The position numbers were made by a program, and so were the translations under genes. Positions 22,827 to 38,302 of a stretch of DNA of 38,450 nucleotides are shown piece after piece (position 1 is the stretch's first letter; each line of letters opens with the position of its first letter). Origin of the DNA: Deltaproteobacteria bacterium (GTDB taxonomy: Bacteria > Desulfobacterota > Binatia > UBA9968); NCBI GenBank assembly GCA_009692615.1, contig SHYW01000042.1:1-38450 (forward strand). The letters are read 5' to 3'. Below the pieces are notes generated by a model that made no database searches, was not told the origin of the DNA, and saw nothing but the letters and a program-made list of their open reading frames with translations.

Positions 22827-24026
22827 CTAGCGTCGGTAGAAAGCGCCGATACGCGCGACGACGGTCTCTTGCTGGCCGGCGGACAATTCCGGATAGAGCG
22901 GTAGCGCCAAGACTTGGCTCGCCGCCAGTTCGGCGTTGGGAAAGTCGCCCGCTTGGTAGCCCAAATCGGCGAAACATTTTTGCCGATGGAGCGGTAGCGG
23001 ATAATAGATCTCGCTTTGCACGCCATGGTCGGTGAGAAACGCTCTTAACTGATCGCGCCGCTCAGCGCGGATCACGTAATTGTTGAAAACATGCGACATG
23101 TCTTTGCTCGCCGGCGGAATCGCCAAAATCCCAGGGCCGAGAATGCCACTCTGATTGAATAAGCGAAAGTAGTTGTCGGCGCGCTGAATTCGCTCTGCGC
23201 ACCACGATTCTAAGTGCGCTAGTTTAACCGTCAGCACGGCGGCTTGGAGGGAGTCGAGGCGCGAGTTGATCCCGGTGAGCTCGTGGTGATACTTGGCGCT
23301 CTCGCCGTGCATGCGCAGCATGCGCAGACGCTCGGCCAATTCTATCGAATTCCCGCTCACTAGCCCGCCGTCGCCGAAACCGCCCAAAGTTTTGCTCGGA
23401 AAAAAAGAGAAGCAGCCCAGCGCGCCGATGTTGCCGGCGAATTCTAATTCGCTGTTAATTTCCAGGCGTGCGCCGCAAGCTTGGGCGACATCCTCGACGA
23501 TGGCCATGGGATACTGTTTAGTAAGCGCGAGGAATTCATTCATGGCGCAGCATTGGCCGAACAGATGCACCGGCAATAACGCTTTGATCGGCCGGCCGGT
23601 TTTTATCTCAATCGTCACGCCGTCGCGGACGTTTGTGTGTTCGCTGAGGAATTGTTTGAGCGCCTCGGCGGACAGCAAATAATTACCGGCATCGATGTCG
23701 ACGAACAGCGCCGCGGCGCCAAGCCGGGTGATCGATGAAACTGTCGAAAAAAAAGTGAACGGTGTGGTGATGACAGCGTCGCCGGGGCCGATCTCTAACG
23801 CCATCAAAGCGAGCAGCAGCGCGTCGCTGCCCGAGGCGACACCGACAGCGTGGGAACATTGTAAATAATTCGCCATCTGCGCTTCAAAGCGCGTCACCGC
23901 CGGGCCGAGGATGAACTGCTGGCTCTCGACCACTTCGTCAATCGCTTCGCGCAACTCGTCGCGCAACTTGCCGTACTGCGCGCGCAGGTCAACGATGGGA
24001 ATTTTGTCGGGACTGGGATCAGACAC
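22827..24026 (-). CDS. DegT/DnrJ/EryC1/StrS family aminotransferase
   Basis: This PLP-dependent sugar aminotransferase type has 399 residues. IPIVDLRAQY opens the protein as usual, VASGSDALLLAL binds phosphate, IVEDVAQACGA carries the ring-nitrogen Asp, and FSFFPSKTLGGFGDGG has the Schiff-base Lys212. The end LPLYPELSAGQQ is also typical. These enzymes add an amino group to nucleotide-bound 4- or 3-keto sugars for surface glycans or natural products. Its start overlaps the HD gene's end by 8 bases. With gmhA and the bicupin it suggests envelope sugar metabolism. Confidence 0.92.
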   Translation of the reverse strand: MSDPSPDKIPIVDLRAQYGKLRDELREAIDEVVESQQFILGPAVTRFEAQMANYLQCSHAVGVASGSDALLLALMALEIGPGDAVITTPFTFFSTVSSITRLGAAALFVDIDAGNYLLSAEALKQFLSEHTNVRDGVTIEIKTGRPIKALLPVHLFGQCCAMNEFLALTKQYPMAIVEDVAQACGARLEINSELEFAGNIGALGCFSFFPSKTLGGFGDGGLVSGNSIELAERLRMLRMHGESAKYHHELTGINSRLDSLQAAVLTVKLAHLESWCAERIQRADNYFRLFNQSGILGPGILAIPPASKDMSHVFNNYVIRAERRDQLRAFLTDHGVQSEIYYPLPLHRQKCFADLGYQAGDFPNAELAASQVLALPLYPELSAGQQETVVARIGAFYRR

Positions 24027-25419
24027 TGGTTTTAACGGCGGAGCGGCCTTTTAACGCGCTTTCGGCGACTTCGGAAAGTAGTTGGTCATGTTCGTGATCG
24101 AGGGCGAAGACGCGGAACTGGACGATCTTCGAGGGAATGAATTCAAACAACTCCGCCAGCGATTCCTTGGTGATCTCGCCGCTCGACGGATCGTAGATGT
24201 GAATCTGTTTCTTGCCCATGGCGAAGGGATTTTCCGGCCGCGGGTCTTGAGTCGCCATGTCGACCCGGAAGACCAAATCGCGCAGGGCGCTCGGCAACTT
24301 GGCGCGAATGCGTTTTTCCCAATCGGTGTCTTGAATCAGATCGACGCCGTATTGCAGTTCATTCAACGACAGCGTGCGGTCGTAGGCCATCTTCCATTTT
24401 ACTTCGCGGTGCAGCACGGATTCCCATTCTTTGCCGAGCGCTTCCAGCTCGCCCTTATCGCGCCGCCAGTGGGAAACCGCTTCGAGCAGCGACCAATCGG
24501 TGAGGTAAAGATAATCCTCCATATGTTCCAGTGGATTACCGGAGAACAATACTTTCATAGTTTCGGGAAAAATATCGCGCAGATGTAAGTCGATGGCACG
24601 AGTGGTGCGATGATAATAGACATTGGTGTAAAGATAGAGCCGGGCGTTGAGAAAAGCTGTCAAGGCATTGTTGCCGGCCTTGTGCACGGTCAAGCCTTTG
24701 GCCGTAAAAAACGTGTAATGCATCAGCCGCTCGCGGTCGACCGGGCCGGGATGAACGCCGCACATGTAGGAGTCGCGCGATACATAGTCAAGATTGTCGA
24801 AAGTAAAAATGCCGCCGGTGAGAGGTTGAAGGAAACGCACCCATTTTGGTTTAAGGTTGTCCTCTTTGCCATTTTTCTTGATCGGAAAGGCGACATCTTC
24901 GGGACGCAATTCTTCGCCGGCCGCGAACGGCCCGCTGGGGCTGCGGCGCAATTGACGAATAACGTCGCCGAGATGCTTCTGAATAATCGTCTGGCCGAGA
25001 TCCTCATGGGTGAGATCGTAGTTATGCAAAAAATTATCGTCGAAGAAATGGCCGAATGGGCCGTGGCCGATGTCGTGCAACAGGCCGACCACGCGCATGT
25101 ACTGTTCGATGAACGGCGCCGACGGACATTCGTCGCCCAAAACTTTGCGCAGCGATGGATAGAGATGTTTACCGAACTCGCCGGCGAAATGCATGGAGCC
25201 CAAGGAGTGTTGAAACCGGCTATGCTCCGCCGACGGATAGACCCAGCGCGCGCTTTGCAGTTGATAGATATAACGGAGCCGCTGCACCCAGGGCGAATCG
25301 ATGAGCGCTTTCTCGGTCACCTCGCCTTTTTTCTCCGGCACGGTGAACTGAATATATTTGTGGATCGGATCGGCGATCAGCGCCGTGCCGCCATATTCGT
25401 TGTCGATTAACTGCTGCAT
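24019..25419 (-). CDS. HD-domain phosphohydrolase (SAMHD1/dGTPase-like)
   Basis: This 466-residue protein has the SAMHD1-type HD core. HSRFQHSLG (H71), GLLHDIGHGPFGH (H115-D116) and LDYVSRDSY (D211) give the full H...HD...D metal set. Relatives hydrolyse dNTPs or other nucleotides. The C-terminal half is long and less typical and might be regulatory. The substrate is not readable from sequence. It overlaps the DegT gene by 8 bases. Upstream, 71 bases without a gene separate it from archease. Confidence 0.88.
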   Translation of the reverse strand: MQQLIDNEYGGTALIADPIHKYIQFTVPEKKGEVTEKALIDSPWVQRLRYIYQLQSARWVYPSAEHSRFQHSLGSMHFAGEFGKHLYPSLRKVLGDECPSAPFIEQYMRVVGLLHDIGHGPFGHFFDDNFLHNYDLTHEDLGQTIIQKHLGDVIRQLRRSPSGPFAAGEELRPEDVAFPIKKNGKEDNLKPKWVRFLQPLTGGIFTFDNLDYVSRDSYMCGVHPGPVDRERLMHYTFFTAKGLTVHKAGNNALTAFLNARLYLYTNVYYHRTTRAIDLHLRDIFPETMKVLFSGNPLEHMEDYLYLTDWSLLEAVSHWRRDKGELEALGKEWESVLHREVKWKMAYDRTLSLNELQYGVDLIQDTDWEKRIRAKLPSALRDLVFRVDMATQDPRPENPFAMGKKQIHIYDPSSGEITKESLAELFEFIPSKIVQFRVFALDHEHDQLLSEVAESALKGRSAVKTSV

Positions 25420-25490
25420 CTTCGCTGCGCTCAGAATTTCACATTACAGATTTCAGATTTCAAAAAAGACAACCGGGTTTATTGCGCGAT

Positions 25491-25916
25491 TCACAGTTCG
25501 AAGATCACTTGGGCGGTCCACCGGTTGCCGGTCTTTTCCATGCGGCTTTTGTGGGCCGCCACCGAGGCGATTTCTTGTTTCACTTCATGGCGGTCGGGAT
25601 CGACTTTTTCGCCGCGCGCTTCGGCCTTGACGCTAGTGTCTTTGACTTGGATGATTTTGAATTCCTTCAACAGATAACCGTTGTTCTGGTACAGATAGAG
25701 CAGTTCGCGCATCCAGTTGACCATCAGATCGTCGCGGTCGTTGCCCTCGATCTCCAGCGCGATGGTCTCTTTCATTTCAACAGTCGCCATGTCGGTCATG
25801 ACATCGAACAGGGCGAACGCCGAGTTAGTGTAAAGCTCGGCTTGGGTGGTGCCGGTGACGCGCACCGCCATCTCGGTGTGATGGGTGGTTATACGATACG
25901 GTTTCGGGTTATCCAT
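25491..25916 (-). CDS. Archease
   Basis: Archease activates RtcB-type RNA ligases by helping form the ligase-guanylate. The 141-residue protein has the family pattern: THHTEMAVRVTG near the start, ALFDVMTDM, WMRELLYLYQ and the C-terminal KQEIASVAAH metal region. No rtcB is in the window. The gene starts 6 bases after a small Cys-pair gene and belongs to a tight set with larB. Confidence 0.85.
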   Translation of the reverse strand: MDNPKPYRITTHHTEMAVRVTGTTQAELYTNSAFALFDVMTDMATVEMKETIALEIEGNDRDDLMVNWMRELLYLYQNNGYLLKEFKIIQVKDTSVKAEARGEKVDPDRHEVKQEIASVAAHKSRMEKTGNRWTAQVIFEL

Positions 25917-25922
25917 AATCGA

Positions 25923-26228
25923 TCAGCCCTTGGCGTGGTGCTCCGCGAACTGCACTTCGTGAGCGCGCGTGTCAACTAGCGCGCGCCGGCCTGTAATGTC
26001 GTCATCCAATCGTTGCCGGATCTCCGGGCGGGCATAGCATTCAACGCAGGTAAAAATGTCGATGGGTTGGCTCAGTCGCAAATAGCGATGGGGCGGCGCG
26101 TCTTGTTTCGGATTTACCAAATAGTCCACTTCGCTGTGACCGGTATGGAGTCGATAATAGTCAACCTGATAATTTTTCGGCTGATGGGCGGTTTCGCGAA
26201 CCGCTCGGCTGCAGTGAAAGCACTGCAT
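25923..26228 (-). CDS. Small protein with two CxxC pairs (zinc-ribbon-like)
   Basis: I do not recognise this 101-residue protein beyond its Cys pairs. C3-x-x-C6 (MQCFHC) and C61-x-x-C64 (FTCVECYA) are spaced as a split zinc site. The middle holds YRLHTGHSEVDYLV, and the tail is charged and His-rich (AHEVQFAEHHAKG). There is no signal peptide or membrane segment. It is fitted between larB (9-base gap) and archease (6-base gap), which suggests co-expression and perhaps a shared metal or RNA-related role. Confidence 0.7.
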   Translation of the reverse strand: MQCFHCSRAVRETAHQPKNYQVDYYRLHTGHSEVDYLVNPKQDAPPHRYLRLSQPIDIFTCVECYARPEIRQRLDDDITGRRALVDTRAHEVQFAEHHAKG

Positions 26229-26237
26229 GCCTCCTAT

Positions 26238-26987
<750 letters not shown>

Positions 26988-27049
26988 CGGTTAAAGCGGG
27001 GCATAATTGCTCATGGAAGAAATATTTTAAACTTTATTGGCTTGGGGAG

Positions 27050-28042
27050 CTACTGTTTTTTGAAATGATCGTGGCCTTTGAGCTTCACGGGCAGCGGTTT
27101 TCCCGCGCCATCGATGACGGTGATTCCTTGCTTAGTCGTGACGCAACTGCCGATGCGGGTGATTTTCACTTGGGCTTGGCGCGCTAATGTTTCCAACCGT
27201 TGACGCTGATGGCGCCGGGCGCAAAATAATAGTTCGTAGTCTTCACCACCGCTGAGCGCCAAGCTTGTACCATTTTTTCCGGCGAGCGCACGGTAAGCGG
27301 TGGATAGCGGCAATTTTTCATTCGACACCGCCGCGCCGGTGTCGCTCGCTTTGCAGATATGTCCTAAATCCTGCAGCAGGCCGTCGCTGATATCGATCAT
27401 CGCCGTGGCGCATTTCTGCTGCGCCAACAGCGCGCCAGCGGCGAGCCGCGGCGTCGGTCGGTGGTGGCGCGCCAATAGGCGAAGCATGGTTGCTGACTGT
27501 GTACCTCGGGATTTTTTGCGCAACAGCTCCAGGCCGAGTGCCGAGTCGCCCAAGGTGCCGGTGACATAAATATCGTCACCAACTTTCGCGCCGCTGCGCT
27601 GCACCGGCTGTTCCGGCGGCGCGCCGATCAGACAAACTGAAATGATCAAAGTTGGCGAAATGTTGGTGTCGCCGCCGATCAGCGCAACCTGAGTCTTACG
27701 GGCGAGACTGTTGAAGCCGCGAAAAAATTCATCGATCTGTCGGCTATCGAATTTTGCCGGTATGCCGAGAGAAAGCATTGCGTAAGCGGGCACGCCCCCC
27801 ATGGCGGCGATGTCGCTTAAGTTGACCGCTAGGGACTTGTAACCGAGGTCGAAGAGCGAGGTCCATTTGAGATTGAAATGAATGTTTTCGATCAAAACGT
27901 CGGCGGTGATCAGCGACGAGCCGGCGCTATGGTCGACCCAGGCGCAATCGTCGCCGATGCCGATGCGCACGCCGCGAGAGCTTGTGCCCATGCGACGAAT
28001 CCGTCCGATGAGGCCGAATTCTCCGAGCCGGCTAAGTTTCAT
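27050..28042 (-). CDS. thiL: Thiamine-monophosphate kinase
   Basis: It phosphorylates thiamine monophosphate to the active diphosphate. The 330-residue protein starts LGEFGLIGRI and shows IGIGDDCAWV (metal/ATP site), NLSDIAAMGG, ALIGGDTN and ISDGLLQDLGHI, all family landmarks of the PurM-like fold, with SGGEDYELLFC near the C-terminus. It lies 31 bases after lon on the same strand. Confidence 0.94.
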   Translation of the reverse strand: MKLSRLGEFGLIGRIRRMGTSSRGVRIGIGDDCAWVDHSAGSSLITADVLIENIHFNLKWTSLFDLGYKSLAVNLSDIAAMGGVPAYAMLSLGIPAKFDSRQIDEFFRGFNSLARKTQVALIGGDTNISPTLIISVCLIGAPPEQPVQRSGAKVGDDIYVTGTLGDSALGLELLRKKSRGTQSATMLRLLARHHRPTPRLAAGALLAQQKCATAMIDISDGLLQDLGHICKASDTGAAVSNEKLPLSTAYRALAGKNGTSLALSGGEDYELLFCARRHQRQRLETLARQAQVKITRIGSCVTTKQGITVIDGAGKPLPVKLKGHDHFKKQ

Positions 28043-28073
28043 GAGCTGCGGCGTGACTGATGCGCCAGGTTGC

Positions 28074-30566
<2,493 letters not shown>

Positions 30567-30711
30567 TAAAACTCCAATCCTGCCGACAACTTAATCACAG
30601 TGGGAACCCAGGTCAACAACAAACTTGACCGTTGTGTGAATTCGTCAGCAAATTATTGCGCCGGGAAATCCTCAAGCGGGTGGCGTTCGGACGCACCCGG
30701 CGGAGAAAACA

Positions 30712-31797
30712 CTAACCGAATAGTTCTTTCATCTTGTCGAAGAAGCCCTTGGCGAGCGGATTGCCGTCTTCGCCCAGGGTGGCGAACTCTTTGAGCAGCT
30801 CTTTTTGCTTGGCGGTCAAATGGGTCGGAGTTTCGACGGTGACGCGCACATGTTGATCGCCCATCTGGTAGCCTTGCACGTCCTTCACCCCTTTGCCTTT
30901 CATGCGAAAGACTTTGCCCGACTGGGTGCCGCCGGGAATTTTCATCTTTACTTTGCCATCCAGCGTCGGCACGTCGATTTCCGCGCCCAGGGCGGCTTGG
31001 ACGAAACTGATCGGCACATCGCAAATGATGTCTAAGTTTTCCCGGATGAAAATCGGATGGGACTCCACTTGAGTGACGACATAGAGATCGCCCGGTGCGC
31101 CGCCCGCTGGTGCGGCTTCGCCTTCGCCGCGCAGTTTGAGCCGTGAACCGTTGTCGACGCCGGCGGGAATTTTTACGCTCAGCGTGTGCATGGAGCGCAC
31201 TCGACCGGCGCCGCCGCAGCTGGCGCAGGCTTCTTTGATCACCGAGCCCTGGCCGTGACATTGATTGCAGGTACGCGAGACGCTGAAAAAACCTTGCTGA
31301 AAATTGACCTGACCGCGGCCGCGACAGGTCGGACAAGTTTGCGGCGCAGTGCCCGGTTTAGCGCCGTTGCCATGGCAGGTTTCGCAGGCGCCGTGGCGCG
31401 GAATCTTGATTTTTTTCTCCGCGCCGGCCACCGCTTCTTCAAATTTTAGCGTCAGATTGTAGCGTAGATCTTCGCCCCGGCCCCGGCCGCGTCGACCGCC
31501 GCCGCCAAAAAATTCGCCGAAGATATCGCCAAAGACATCTTCGAAGCCGCCGGCGAAGGGACCGCTATCACCGAACGCGGCGTGGCCGTATTGATCGTAC
31601 TGAGCGCGTTTTTGGGCGTCGGAGAGCACCGAATAGGCTTCGGAAACTTCTTTGAACTTTTCTTCCGCTTGCTTGTCGCCGGGGTTACGGTCCGGATGAT
31701 ATTGCAAGGCCGACTTGCGATAGGCCTTCTTGATTTCATCTTCAGTGGCGCTGCGGCCGACGCCGAGCAATTCGTAGTAGTCGCGCTTGGTGCTCAA
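30712..31797 (-). CDS. dnaJ: Chaperone DnaJ
   Basis: DnaJ is the co-chaperone that stimulates DnaK ATPase. The 361-residue protein has the J domain with HPD at 34-36, a Gly/Phe region, and the four zinc modules [24 protein letters not shown] and CASCGGAG, all intact. The C-terminal substrate-binding part is normal. It follows dnaK after a 107-base spacer holding a perfect hairpin. Confidence 0.97.
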   Translation of the reverse strand: MSTKRDYYELLGVGRSATEDEIKKAYRKSALQYHPDRNPGDKQAEEKFKEVSEAYSVLSDAQKRAQYDQYGHAAFGDSGPFAGGFEDVFGDIFGEFFGGGGRRGRGRGEDLRYNLTLKFEEAVAGAEKKIKIPRHGACETCHGNGAKPGTAPQTCPTCRGRGQVNFQQGFFSVSRTCNQCHGQGSVIKEACASCGGAGRVRSMHTLSVKIPAGVDNGSRLKLRGEGEAAPAGGAPGDLYVVTQVESHPIFIRENLDIICDVPISFVQAALGAEIDVPTLDGKVKMKIPGGTQSGKVFRMKGKGVKDVQGYQMGDQHVRVTVETPTHLTAKQKELLKEFATLGEDGNPLAKGFFDKMKELFG

Positions 31798-31834
31798 TGG
31801 CGATCCCCTAAAATTCTTGCATTCCGTATAAGTG

Positions 31835-31875
31835 ACGAAGCCCCTCGCACCAACAAACTGGAGCAGGGGCTTCGT
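31835..31875 (-). other. Intercistronic hairpin between dnaK and dnaJ
   Basis: ACGAAGCCCCT (31835-31845) pairs perfectly with AGGGGCTTCGT (31865-31875) over a 19-base loop. On the minus strand no T-run follows, so it is more likely an attenuator or an mRNA stabiliser than a full terminator. It could lower DnaJ relative to DnaK. Confidence 0.6.
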
Positions 31876-31904
31876 TGAGCGAGGTAACTAGACTTGCGCG
31901 GTGA

Positions 31905-33824
<1,920 letters not shown>

Positions 33825-33890
33825 CTTGATTGCTCCTCAAAAACTAATTTCGACAATGCGTTATTCACTTGGCGTGCGAATGGATTTTAT

Positions 33891-34535
33891 TTAATCATCG
33901 CTTGGGTCGTTTTCAACCTTGTCGCCGTCATTTTTTTTCTCTTTCGTTTCTAGCGGCTTAGCTACAATGACTAGGGACGGCCGCAGGAGCCGGTCGCGAA
34001 ACAGGTAGCCCTTGTGAAGTTCGTCGACGACACTGTTGGATTCATGGTCGTCGCTTGCCATCTGAGCTATCGCTTCATGCTTCGACGGATCGAAGGGTTG
34101 ACCTGCCGCCGAGATTTGGCTGACGCCAAATTTGCTCAGCACATCCAAGAATCCCTTAAGCACCATCTCCACGCCTTCGACCAGCGGCTTACCGTTGTCG
34201 CCACCGGCGGCGTGGGCGATAGCGCGTTCCAAGTTGTCGAGTACCGGTAGAATTTCTCTCAACAAGGTTTCATTGGCGAAACGAATCGCCTCGTCGCGCG
34301 CCAGCGCGTTGCGCTTCTTGAAGTTTTCCGCTTCCGCGACTTGGCGCACGTAGCGATCATAGTTATTCTTGGCTTCAAGCTCTTTGGCCGTTAATTGTTG
34401 CCGCAAGCTTGTCAGCTCATCGACGGTTTCAGCATTAGAATCAGCGCGATCATCGGCGCCGGAATCTCCTTTGGGTTGATTTTCACTGGCTGCGCCAGTG
34501 CTCTCATCAGAATCTAGTTTTGTTTCTCCACTCAT
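33891..34535 (-). CDS. grpE: Nucleotide exchange factor GrpE
   Basis: GrpE is the DnaK exchange factor and thermosensor. The 214-residue protein has an acidic, disordered start, a long coiled coil (LRQQLTAKELEAKNNYDRYV) and the C-terminal beta domain with SKFGVSQISAAGQPFDPSKH and GYLFRDRLLRPSLVIVAK. It is the first gene of the heat-shock cluster and has a good sigma-70 promoter 35-60 bases upstream. Confidence 0.96.
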   Translation of the reverse strand: MSGETKLDSDESTGAASENQPKGDSGADDRADSNAETVDELTSLRQQLTAKELEAKNNYDRYVRQVAEAENFKKRNALARDEAIRFANETLLREILPVLDNLERAIAHAAGGDNGKPLVEGVEMVLKGFLDVLSKFGVSQISAAGQPFDPSKHEAIAQMASDDHESNSVVDELHKGYLFRDRLLRPSLVIVAKPLETKEKKNDGDKVENDPSDD

Positions 34536-34569
34536 GTCGCGCCATGTCTCCCTACGTCATGGTTGCGGC

Positions 34570-34598
34570 AATGTAATCACGATAGATTTAGCTGTCAA
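34570..34598 (-). promoter_or_regulatory. Sigma-70-type promoter for grpE
   Basis: On the minus strand, TTGACA (34593-34598, perfect) is followed 17 bases later by TACATT (34570-34575, 4/6). Transcription would begin near 34563, some 28 bases before the grpE ATG. No CIRCE operator and no correctly spaced sigma-32 site was seen nearby. Confidence 0.65.
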
Positions 34599-34635
34599 GT
34601 TTTTCTATCTTGAAAACCCCTGATATTTTATATAG

Positions 34636-34665
34636 TTGTCTGCTCTCATAAAAAAATGATATAGT
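34636..34665 (+). promoter_or_regulatory. Probable sigma-70-type promoter for recO
   Basis: TTGTCT (34636-34641, 4/6) and TATAGT (34660-34665, 5/6) are 18 bases apart. A start near 34672 leaves about 23 bases of leader if the recO ATG at 34695 is used. Confidence 0.5.
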
Positions 34666-34694
34666 TCGTTCAACCGTTTGTGACCAGTTCAATT

Positions 34695-35477
34695 ATGCCT
34701 CCCAGCCTTGTTACACCCGCCATTGTACTGCGCTCCCGCCCATTTGGGGAATCTGACAGAATAGTTTCTTTTCTCACTGCGGACTTTGGCAAAATCACCG
34801 GCATCGCTAAGGGCGCGATGCGCTCACGTAAGCGCTTTGTCAATTCATTGGAGCCCTTCGCTCAGGTCAACCTACACTTTCAAGACCGGGCGCAAAGCGG
34901 TTTAGCATTTATTGTAGCCGCCGATTTGGTCGTTGGCTATCGTCATTTGGCGCGCAGTCTGGAAACCATTTCCCATGCCGCTTATTTGGTCGAGATTACC
35001 GATGGCTTAGTCGGCGAACGCGAAGAAAGTATGGCGGTCTATCATCACCTGCGCGATGGTTTGCGCCGCTTGGAAGAGCATGGCACATCGTTCCGACTGT
35101 TAATCGCGTTTGAGCTAAAACTATTGCGCCTCGTCGGTTATCAACCGGTGCTGGATAACTGCAAGCGTTGCGCCCACGAATTTCCCGATCCAGAGATTAC
35201 TCTATGGTACTTTAGTCCGGCCGATGGCGGTGTCTTGTGTAACAGCTGTGCTAGCGTGCGCCGGGAGGCCTTACCTCTAGGCGCCAAAGCCATCGAAATC
35301 TTAACCGCGCTCCAGGCGGAACCGAACAACCTGCCATCGTCCCTGTCATTACCTATGTCAGTGATCAAGGAAATGCGCGCGGCGATCGAATTTTTCATTC
35401 AATTTCACATGGTGCGACAAATCAAATCGGCGGCTTTTCTGCAACAGTTTTCCCCGGCGTTTTCCGCCACGAACTAG
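34695..35477 (+). CDS. recO: DNA repair protein RecO
   Basis: RecO anneals DNA and loads RecA with RecR. The 260-residue product starts with the hallmark TPAIVLRSRPFGESDRIVSF of the N-terminal OB fold. It continues with GIAKGAMRSRKRF and a middle zinc finger of two Cys pairs, CKRCAHEF and CNSC. The C-terminal helical domain is normal. The ATG at 34695 is favoured over GTG at 34680, which would sit only about 8 bases from the predicted transcript start; neither has a clear ribosome site. It diverges from grpE. Confidence 0.92.
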   Translation: MPPSLVTPAIVLRSRPFGESDRIVSFLTADFGKITGIAKGAMRSRKRFVNSLEPFAQVNLHFQDRAQSGLAFIVAADLVVGYRHLARSLETISHAAYLVEITDGLVGEREESMAVYHHLRDGLRRLEEHGTSFRLLIAFELKLLRLVGYQPVLDNCKRCAHEFPDPEITLWYFSPADGGVLCNSCASVRREALPLGAKAIEILTALQAEPNNLPSSLSLPMSVIKEMRAAIEFFIQFHMVRQIKSAAFLQQFSPAFSATN

Positions 35478-35545
35478 CCCAGTTCGTTTAAGCATCAGTC
35501 CACACGACAATATCAATCACCAGGACAATCCTTAGAGTGAATCCA

Positions 35546-38269
35546 ATGTCTGTTAAGAAAAAACAATTGTTCTTTTTTGGCAATGGTAAGGCCGAAGGCA
35601 GCGCGAAAATGCGTGAGCTGCTTGGTGGCAAGGGCGCCGGCCTTCATGAAATGACCCGTATCGGTGTGCCGGTGCCCCCGGGGTTCACCATGAGCACGGA
35701 GGTTTGCAGTTATTATTACGCCCATGGTGGGCAGTTTCCGCGCGACCTCAAAGCCCAGGTTGCGGCTAATTTGGCGCGGATGGAAAAAATTCTTGGCCGC
35801 GGTTTCGGCGCCGCCGATAATCCGTTGCTGCTCTCGGTGCGTTCCGGGGCGCGCGAATCGATGCCGGGGATGATGGATACGGTATTGAATCTCGGGCTTA
35901 ACGATCAGACCGTGCAAGGGCTGATCGATCGGACTCACAATCCCCGCTTCGCCTTCGATTGTTACCGGCGCTTTATTCAAATGTACGCCGATGTCGTGCT
36001 CGGCATCAAAACCAATGGCAAAGCTGCCAGCGATCCCCTTGAAGTGATTCTCGAAGAGAAGAAAAAAGCCACTGGAGCGCGGAGCGATACTGAACTCAAT
36101 GCGCAGGCGCTTCAAGAACTGATCGGCGAATACAAAACCGAGATCAAGCGCCGTCTGGGAAAAGATTTTCCCGAAGAACCGTTTGATCAGCTCTGGCGCG
36201 CCATCGGTGCGGTGTTCGGTTCGTGGAATAACGACCGTGCCATCGCCTATCGTGGGCTCTACAAAATTCCCAATAGCTGGGGCACCGCGGTCAACGTTCA
36301 AGCGATGGTGTTCGGTAACCTGGGCGACGATTGCGCTACCGGTGTCGCCTTTACACGTAATCCGGCAAGCGGCGAAAAACGTTTTTACGGCGAATTTTTA
36401 GTCAACGCCCAAGGCGAAGATGTGGTCGCCGGCATTCGCACGCCCCGCCCGATCATCGAGCTGAATCAATTGATGCCGAAAGCCGCGCGGCAATTGCAGC
36501 AAGTCGCTAAACTGCTTGAGCGTCATTATCGGGAAATGCAGGATATCGAGTTCACCGTCGAATCGGGAAAGCTCTGGTTGTTGCAAACCCGCACCGGCAA
36601 ACGCACCGGTTTCGCCGCCGTGTGCATCGCCGTCGACATGGTTGCCGAAGGCATCATCAAGAAACAGGACGCCCTACGGCGCATCGAACCGGATCAGCTC
36701 AATCAACTACTGCGGCCGATCTTCGATCAAGAGAAAATCGATCTGGCGCATCGAACCGGACGCTTGCTCGGTCGCGGCCTACCCGCCGGTCCGGGTGCGG
36801 CCACCGGGCGCATCGTGTTCCACGCCGACGATGCCGTTGAGTGGAAAAAACGCGGCGAGCGCGTGGTGCTCTGCCGCGTCGAGACCAGTCCCGACGATAT
36901 TCGCGGCATGGACGCGGCCCAGGGAATTTTAACCGCTCGTGGTGGGATGACTTCTCACGCGGCGCTGGTGGCGCGCCAAATGGGTAAGGTTTGTGTCGCC
37001 GGTTGCGAAGTGCTCCATATTGATTATGCCAAGCACACGCTGCGCGTCGATCATGCCGAGCTTAAAGAAGGCGACTGGATTTCCATCGACGGCAGCACCG
37101 GCGAAGTGATCGAAGGCGAGATTCCGACTTTGCCTTCGGAAGTGCTGCAAGTGCTGGTGGCGCGAACCATGAATGCCAAGCAATCGCGCATCTACCCGCG
37201 TTTCGCCAAGCTCATGCGTTGGGCCGATGAAACGCGAAAATTGGGCGTGCGCACCAACGCCGATCAACCCGACCAAGCCGAAATCGCCAAGGCTTTCGGT
37301 AGTGAGGGCATCGGCCTATGCCGCACCGAGCATATGTTTTTCCAAGGCGATCGCATTCAAGCGGTGCGTGAAATGATTCTCGCCGAAGATGAAGCTGGCC
37401 GCCGGCGCGCTTTGGCTAAGCTCTTGCCCATGCAGAAGCAAGATTTCAAAAGTATTCTGGCGATCATGGGCGGTTTGCCGGTAACCATTCGCACCCTAGA
37501 TCCGCCGCTCCATGAATTTCTACCAAAGAATGACGCTGAGGTTTTCGAACTCGCACAGGTCATGGCGATCCCCGTGGAGGTTCTCCGCAACAAGGTCAAC
37601 GTGCTTCAGGAATTTAACCCGATGCTCGGCCATCGCGGTTGCCGCTTGGGAATTTCATATCCCGAGATTACTGAAATGCAGGCTCAAGCGATCTTCGAAG
37701 CGGCCTGCGAACTACGTCGCGAGGGGAAAAATCCCTTTCCCGAAGTGATGATCCCCCTGGTCGGTTCGCGTCAAGAGTTGCACGAGCAGAAACTGATCGT
37801 CGAACGCATCGCCCAAGAGACGCAGCAAAAGTATCGCGTCAAAGTCCGCTATCTCATCGGCACCATGATCGAGTTGCCACGCGCTTGCATGGTCGCCGAC
37901 GAAATCGCCGAGGAGGCGGAGTTTTTCTCCTTTGGCACCAATGATCTAACCCAAACCTGTCTCGGCCTTTCTCGCGACGACGCCGGTAAGTTCCTACCGA
38001 GCTACGTCGTCCACGGATTGTTACCGGAAGATCCCTTTGTCAGTATCGATCGCGACGGGGTTGGGGCGCTGATGCGCATCGCCGTCGCCAAAGGTCGAAA
38101 AAAGCATAAACAATTGGAGATTGGAATCTGCGGCGAACATGGCGGCGAGCCCAATTCGGTGGCTTTCTGCCATGAAATCGGCCTCGATTACGTTAGCTGT
38201 TCCCCTTATCGGGTGCCGATCGCCAAGTTGGCCGCGGCCCAAGCGGCGTTGGGAAAGCCTTCCCAATAG
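35546..38269 (+). CDS. ppdK: Pyruvate, phosphate dikinase
   Basis: The enzyme interconverts pyruvate, ATP and phosphate with PEP, AMP and pyrophosphate. About 907 residues match the family. [22 protein letters not shown] opens the ATP-grasp domain. The phosphohistidine lies in [11 protein letters not shown] (His471), and ICGEHGGEP carries the catalytic Cys862 of the TIM-barrel PEP site. A GTG at 35537 is also possible as start. Neighbouring recO is a common arrangement in deltaproteobacteria. It could supply PEP for gluconeogenesis from the acids released by the catabolic genes in this window. Confidence 0.96.
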   Translation: MSVKKKQLFFFGNGKAEGSAKMRELLGGKGAGLHEMTRIGVPVPPGFTMSTEVCSYYYAHGGQFPRDLKAQVAANLARMEKILGRGFGAADNPLLLSVRSGARESMPGMMDTVLNLGLNDQTVQGLIDRTHNPRFAFDCYRRFIQMYADVVLGIKTNGKAASDPLEVILEEKKKATGARSDTELNAQALQELIGEYKTEIKRRLGKDFPEEPFDQLWRAIGAVFGSWNNDRAIAYRGLYKIPNSWGTAVNVQAMVFGNLGDDCATGVAFTRNPASGEKRFYGEFLVNAQGEDVVAGIRTPRPIIELNQLMPKAARQLQQVAKLLERHYREMQDIEFTVESGKLWLLQTRTGKRTGFAAVCIAVDMVAEGIIKKQDALRRIEPDQLNQLLRPIFDQEKIDLAHRTGRLLGRGLPAGPGAATGRIVFHADDAVEWKKRGERVVLCRVETSPDDIRGMDAAQGILTARGGMTSHAALVARQMGKVCVAGCEVLHIDYAKHTLRVDHAELKEGDWISIDGSTGEVIEGEIPTLPSEVLQVLVARTMNAKQSRIYPRFAKLMRWADETRKLGVRTNADQPDQAEIAKAFGSEGIGLCRTEHMFFQGDRIQAVREMILAEDEAGRRRALAKLLPMQKQDFKSILAIMGGLPVTIRTLDPPLHEFLPKNDAEVFELAQVMAIPVEVLRNKVNVLQEFNPMLGHRGCRLGISYPEITEMQAQAIFEAACELRREGKNPFPEVMIPLVGSRQELHEQKLIVERIAQETQQKYRVKVRYLIGTMIELPRACMVADEIAEEAEFFSFGTNDLTQTCLGLSRDDAGKFLPSYVVHGLLPEDPFVSIDRDGVGALMRIAVAKGRKKHKQLEIGICGEHGGEPNSVAFCHEIGLDYVSCSPYRVPIAKLAAAQAALGKPSQ

Positions 38270-38302
38270 CCAGGGTTGCCGCCCTTTGTCTGCCAGCCGA
38301 GG

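Noticed and set aside
24610-25410. Plus-strand open frame of 266 codons
   Set aside because: It is antisense to the HD phosphohydrolase, whose motifs are clear; no independent support.
34609-34620. Sigma-32-like motif CTTGAAAACCCC
   Set aside because: The -35-like and -10-like parts touch; a heat-shock promoter needs about 13-15 bases between them. It also faces recO, not grpE.
34536-34680. CIRCE operator upstream of grpE
   Set aside because: No TTAGCACTC-N9-GAGTGCTAA or close variant was found.
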